64,000 nt of DNA from assembly GCF_028548475.1 (NCBI RefSeq), contig NZ_JAQQLE010000004.1, forward strand, positions 124,001 to 188,000, read 5' to 3'. How positions within the stretch are numbered: position 1 is the stretch's first letter; each line of letters starts with the position of its first letter. Positions 62,867 to 64,000 of the stretch are shown here, piece by piece. A program made the position numbers and the translations under genes. The notes under the pieces were generated by a model that was not told where the DNA came from, did not search any database, and was given only the letters and a program-made list of their open reading frames with translations. Source of the DNA: Vogesella margarita (GTDB lineage Bacteria > Pseudomonadota > Gammaproteobacteria > Burkholderiales > Chromobacteriaceae).

Positions 62867-63676
62867 TTACTTCCAGTTGGCCGGGAACTTGTAGCCGGCA
62901 AACTTCTGTTTCGCCCAGGCGCGGAACGCCGGCGAGTTGTAGGCGGCGATCACGTCCTTGGCCCACGGCTTGTTCACGTCGGCCGCGCGCACCACGCCCC
63001 AGTTCACGTAGGCGTAGCTCTTTTCCTGATACACGGCTTCGGTCAGCTTGATGCCGGAGCTGACGGCGTAGTTGCCGTTCACCACCGCGAAGTCAACATC
63101 GGCGCGGGAACGCGGCAGTTGCGCGGCTTCCAGCGGCACGATCTTGATCTTCTTGACGTTGACTTCGATGTCCTTTTCCGACGCGGTCAGCGGGTTGATG
63201 CCCTTCTTCAGCTTGACCCAGCCCAGGTCGTTCAGCATCACCAGCGCGCGGGCGAAGTTGGACGGATCGTTCGGTGCCGCCAGGGTGCTGCCGACTTTCA
63301 CGTCCTTCAGCGACTTCAGCTTGCCGGCGTAGATGCCCAGCGGTGCGGTCGGCACCTGGAAGACTTCTTTCAGCTGCAGCTTGTTTTCACGGGCGAAGTT
63401 GTCGAGATAAGGCTTGTGCTGGAACACGTTGACGTCCAGCGAGCCTTCCTGTAGTGCCAGGTTAGGACGCACGTAGTCGGTGAATTCCACCAGCTTCACG
63501 CTGTAGCCCTGCTTTTCCAGCAGAGGCTTGATCTGCTGCTTTACCTGGTCGCCGAAGTCGCCAACGGTGGTGCCGATGACGATTTCCTTTTTCGCCGGGT
63601 CGGCAGCGTAAACGTTGGCCGCAGCGGTCAGGCCGATGGCGGCAACAGCGATGGATTTCAGTACGAGTCTGCGCAT
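62867..63676 (-). CDS. metQ: D-methionine ABC transporter substrate-binding protein MetQ
   Basis: 269 residues from the ATG at 63676 with AAGGAG upstream. The signal peptide ends at VYAADPAKK with no lipobox cysteine, so it is a free periplasmic protein rather than the usual NlpA-type lipoprotein. The family blocks IVIGTTVGDFGDQVKQQIKPLLEKQGY, FTDYVRPNLALQEGSLDVNVFQHKPYL and AAPNDPSNFARALVML are present. It binds methionine for MetNI. A TTGGCCGCA word lies at 63615-63623, in the signal-peptide region. Confidence 0.93.
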   Translation of the reverse strand: MRRLVLKSIAVAAIGLTAAANVYAADPAKKEIVIGTTVGDFGDQVKQQIKPLLEKQGYSVKLVEFTDYVRPNLALQEGSLDVNVFQHKPYLDNFARENKLQLKEVFQVPTAPLGIYAGKLKSLKDVKVGSTLAAPNDPSNFARALVMLNDLGWVKLKKGINPLTASEKDIEVNVKKIKIVPLEAAQLPRSRADVDFAVVNGNYAVSSGIKLTEAVYQEKSYAYVNWGVVRAADVNKPWAKDVIAAYNSPAFRAWAKQKFAGYKFPANWK

Positions 63677-63750
63677 GGTGTTCTCCTTGTGAGAGTCTTT
63701 GTCCAATGGCGTGGCGTCTGCGTGAACGCCCGCCGCTTTAAATTGAGTGC

Positions 63751-64000
63751 TTAACGCTTGTCGAGGCGGGCCGCCAGATGGTTGCCGGCAAACTGGATGA
63801 TCTGCACGATCACCACCAGCAGCAGCACCATCGCCACCATCACTTCGGTCTGGAAGCGGTAGTAGCCGTAACGGATGGCCAGGTCACCGATGCCGCCGCC
63901 GCCGACCACGCCGGCCACCGCCGAGTAGCTGAGGAAGCTGATGGTGAGGATGGTCAGGCTGGAGATCAGTCCGGCGCGGGCCTCGCCCAGCAACACCTTC
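63751..64000 (-). CDS. metI: Methionine ABC transporter permease MetI, C-terminal part (cut by right edge)
   Basis: About 83 C-terminal residues are visible; the gene continues to the right. The stretch KVLLGEARAGLISSLTILTISFLSYSAVAGVVGGGGIGDLAIRYGYYRFQ contains the EAA-loop end and the strongly conserved GAVGGGGLGDLAIRYGY-type motif of MetI. A final membrane segment (VMVAMVLLLVVIVQIIQFAG) closes the protein. It lies 74 bp upstream of metQ, in the usual metNIQ order; metN would be outside the window. Confidence 0.92.
   Translation of the reverse strand, partial: KVLLGEARAGLISSLTILTISFLSYSAVAGVVGGGGIGDLAIRYGYYRFQTEVMVAMVLLLVVIVQIIQFAGNHLAARLDKR

Overview
The window is about two-thirds G+C and gene-dense, with no rRNA, prophage or CRISPR array. 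Gene content (gcvTHP behind a tandem glycine riboswitch, hpnCDE, fdxA, gltX next to tRNA-Glu, a yybP-ykoY leader before a GDT1-type exporter) fits a free-living betaproteobacterium. Chromobacteriaceae relatives such as Vogesella or Chromobacterium are my best guess, but this is an inference from gene families.

Layout. 1-3.3 kb: a cut PAS sensor divergent from a periplasmic amino-acid-type binding protein, then a GntR/FCD regulator. 3.36-3.76 kb: a Pro-Arg-His-His tRNA operon. 4-12.6 kb: folD, purU, a membrane protein, a thioredoxin/Nudix pair, a flavoprotein, metY, a CorC-type transporter and a YedI-like protein. 12.8-17.6 kb: gcvTHP with its riboswitch. 17.7-30.7 kb: an AdiC-like permease, gluQ, fdxA, miaA, dtd, yaaA, a GFA protein, ldhA divergent from an Aer-like receptor across an FNR box, mscL, the riboswitch-led exporter, and radA with an ECF sigma and zinc-finger anti-sigma. 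30.7-34.4 kb: the squalene operon hpnCDE plus an unusual SDR. 34.5-41.1 kb: an NCS1 permease, ATP-dependent hydantoinase subunits HyuB/HyuA and an AraC regulator.

41.1-53.8 kb: a type II secretion/type IV pilus-like machine in two divergent operons. The minus operon runs gspG-F-E, pilM/N/O/P-like, a lipoprotein secretin and three pseudopilins. The plus operon has gspA, gspB and a lytic transglycosylase. Next come a 1010-residue exported Ser/Thr/Asn-rich protein with a long leader and a very strong ribosome binding site, and an exported M11-type metalloprotease; both are plausible substrates of the machine. After about 1 kb of AT-rich DNA come tRNA-Ala, tRNA-Glu, gltX, a small hypothetical protein next to a MITE-like inverted repeat, metQ and the end of metI.

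The most striking feature is a dispersed word, GTTGGCCGCA (9-base core TTGGCCGCA). I found 47 exact core copies on the two strands: 21 single copies inside genes, 6 single intergenic copies and 20 copies in ten inverted pairs. The pairs lie almost only between genes, and several look like terminators. This copies the behaviour of Neisseria and Pasteurellaceae DNA uptake sequences with a different word, and I do not recall it being described.
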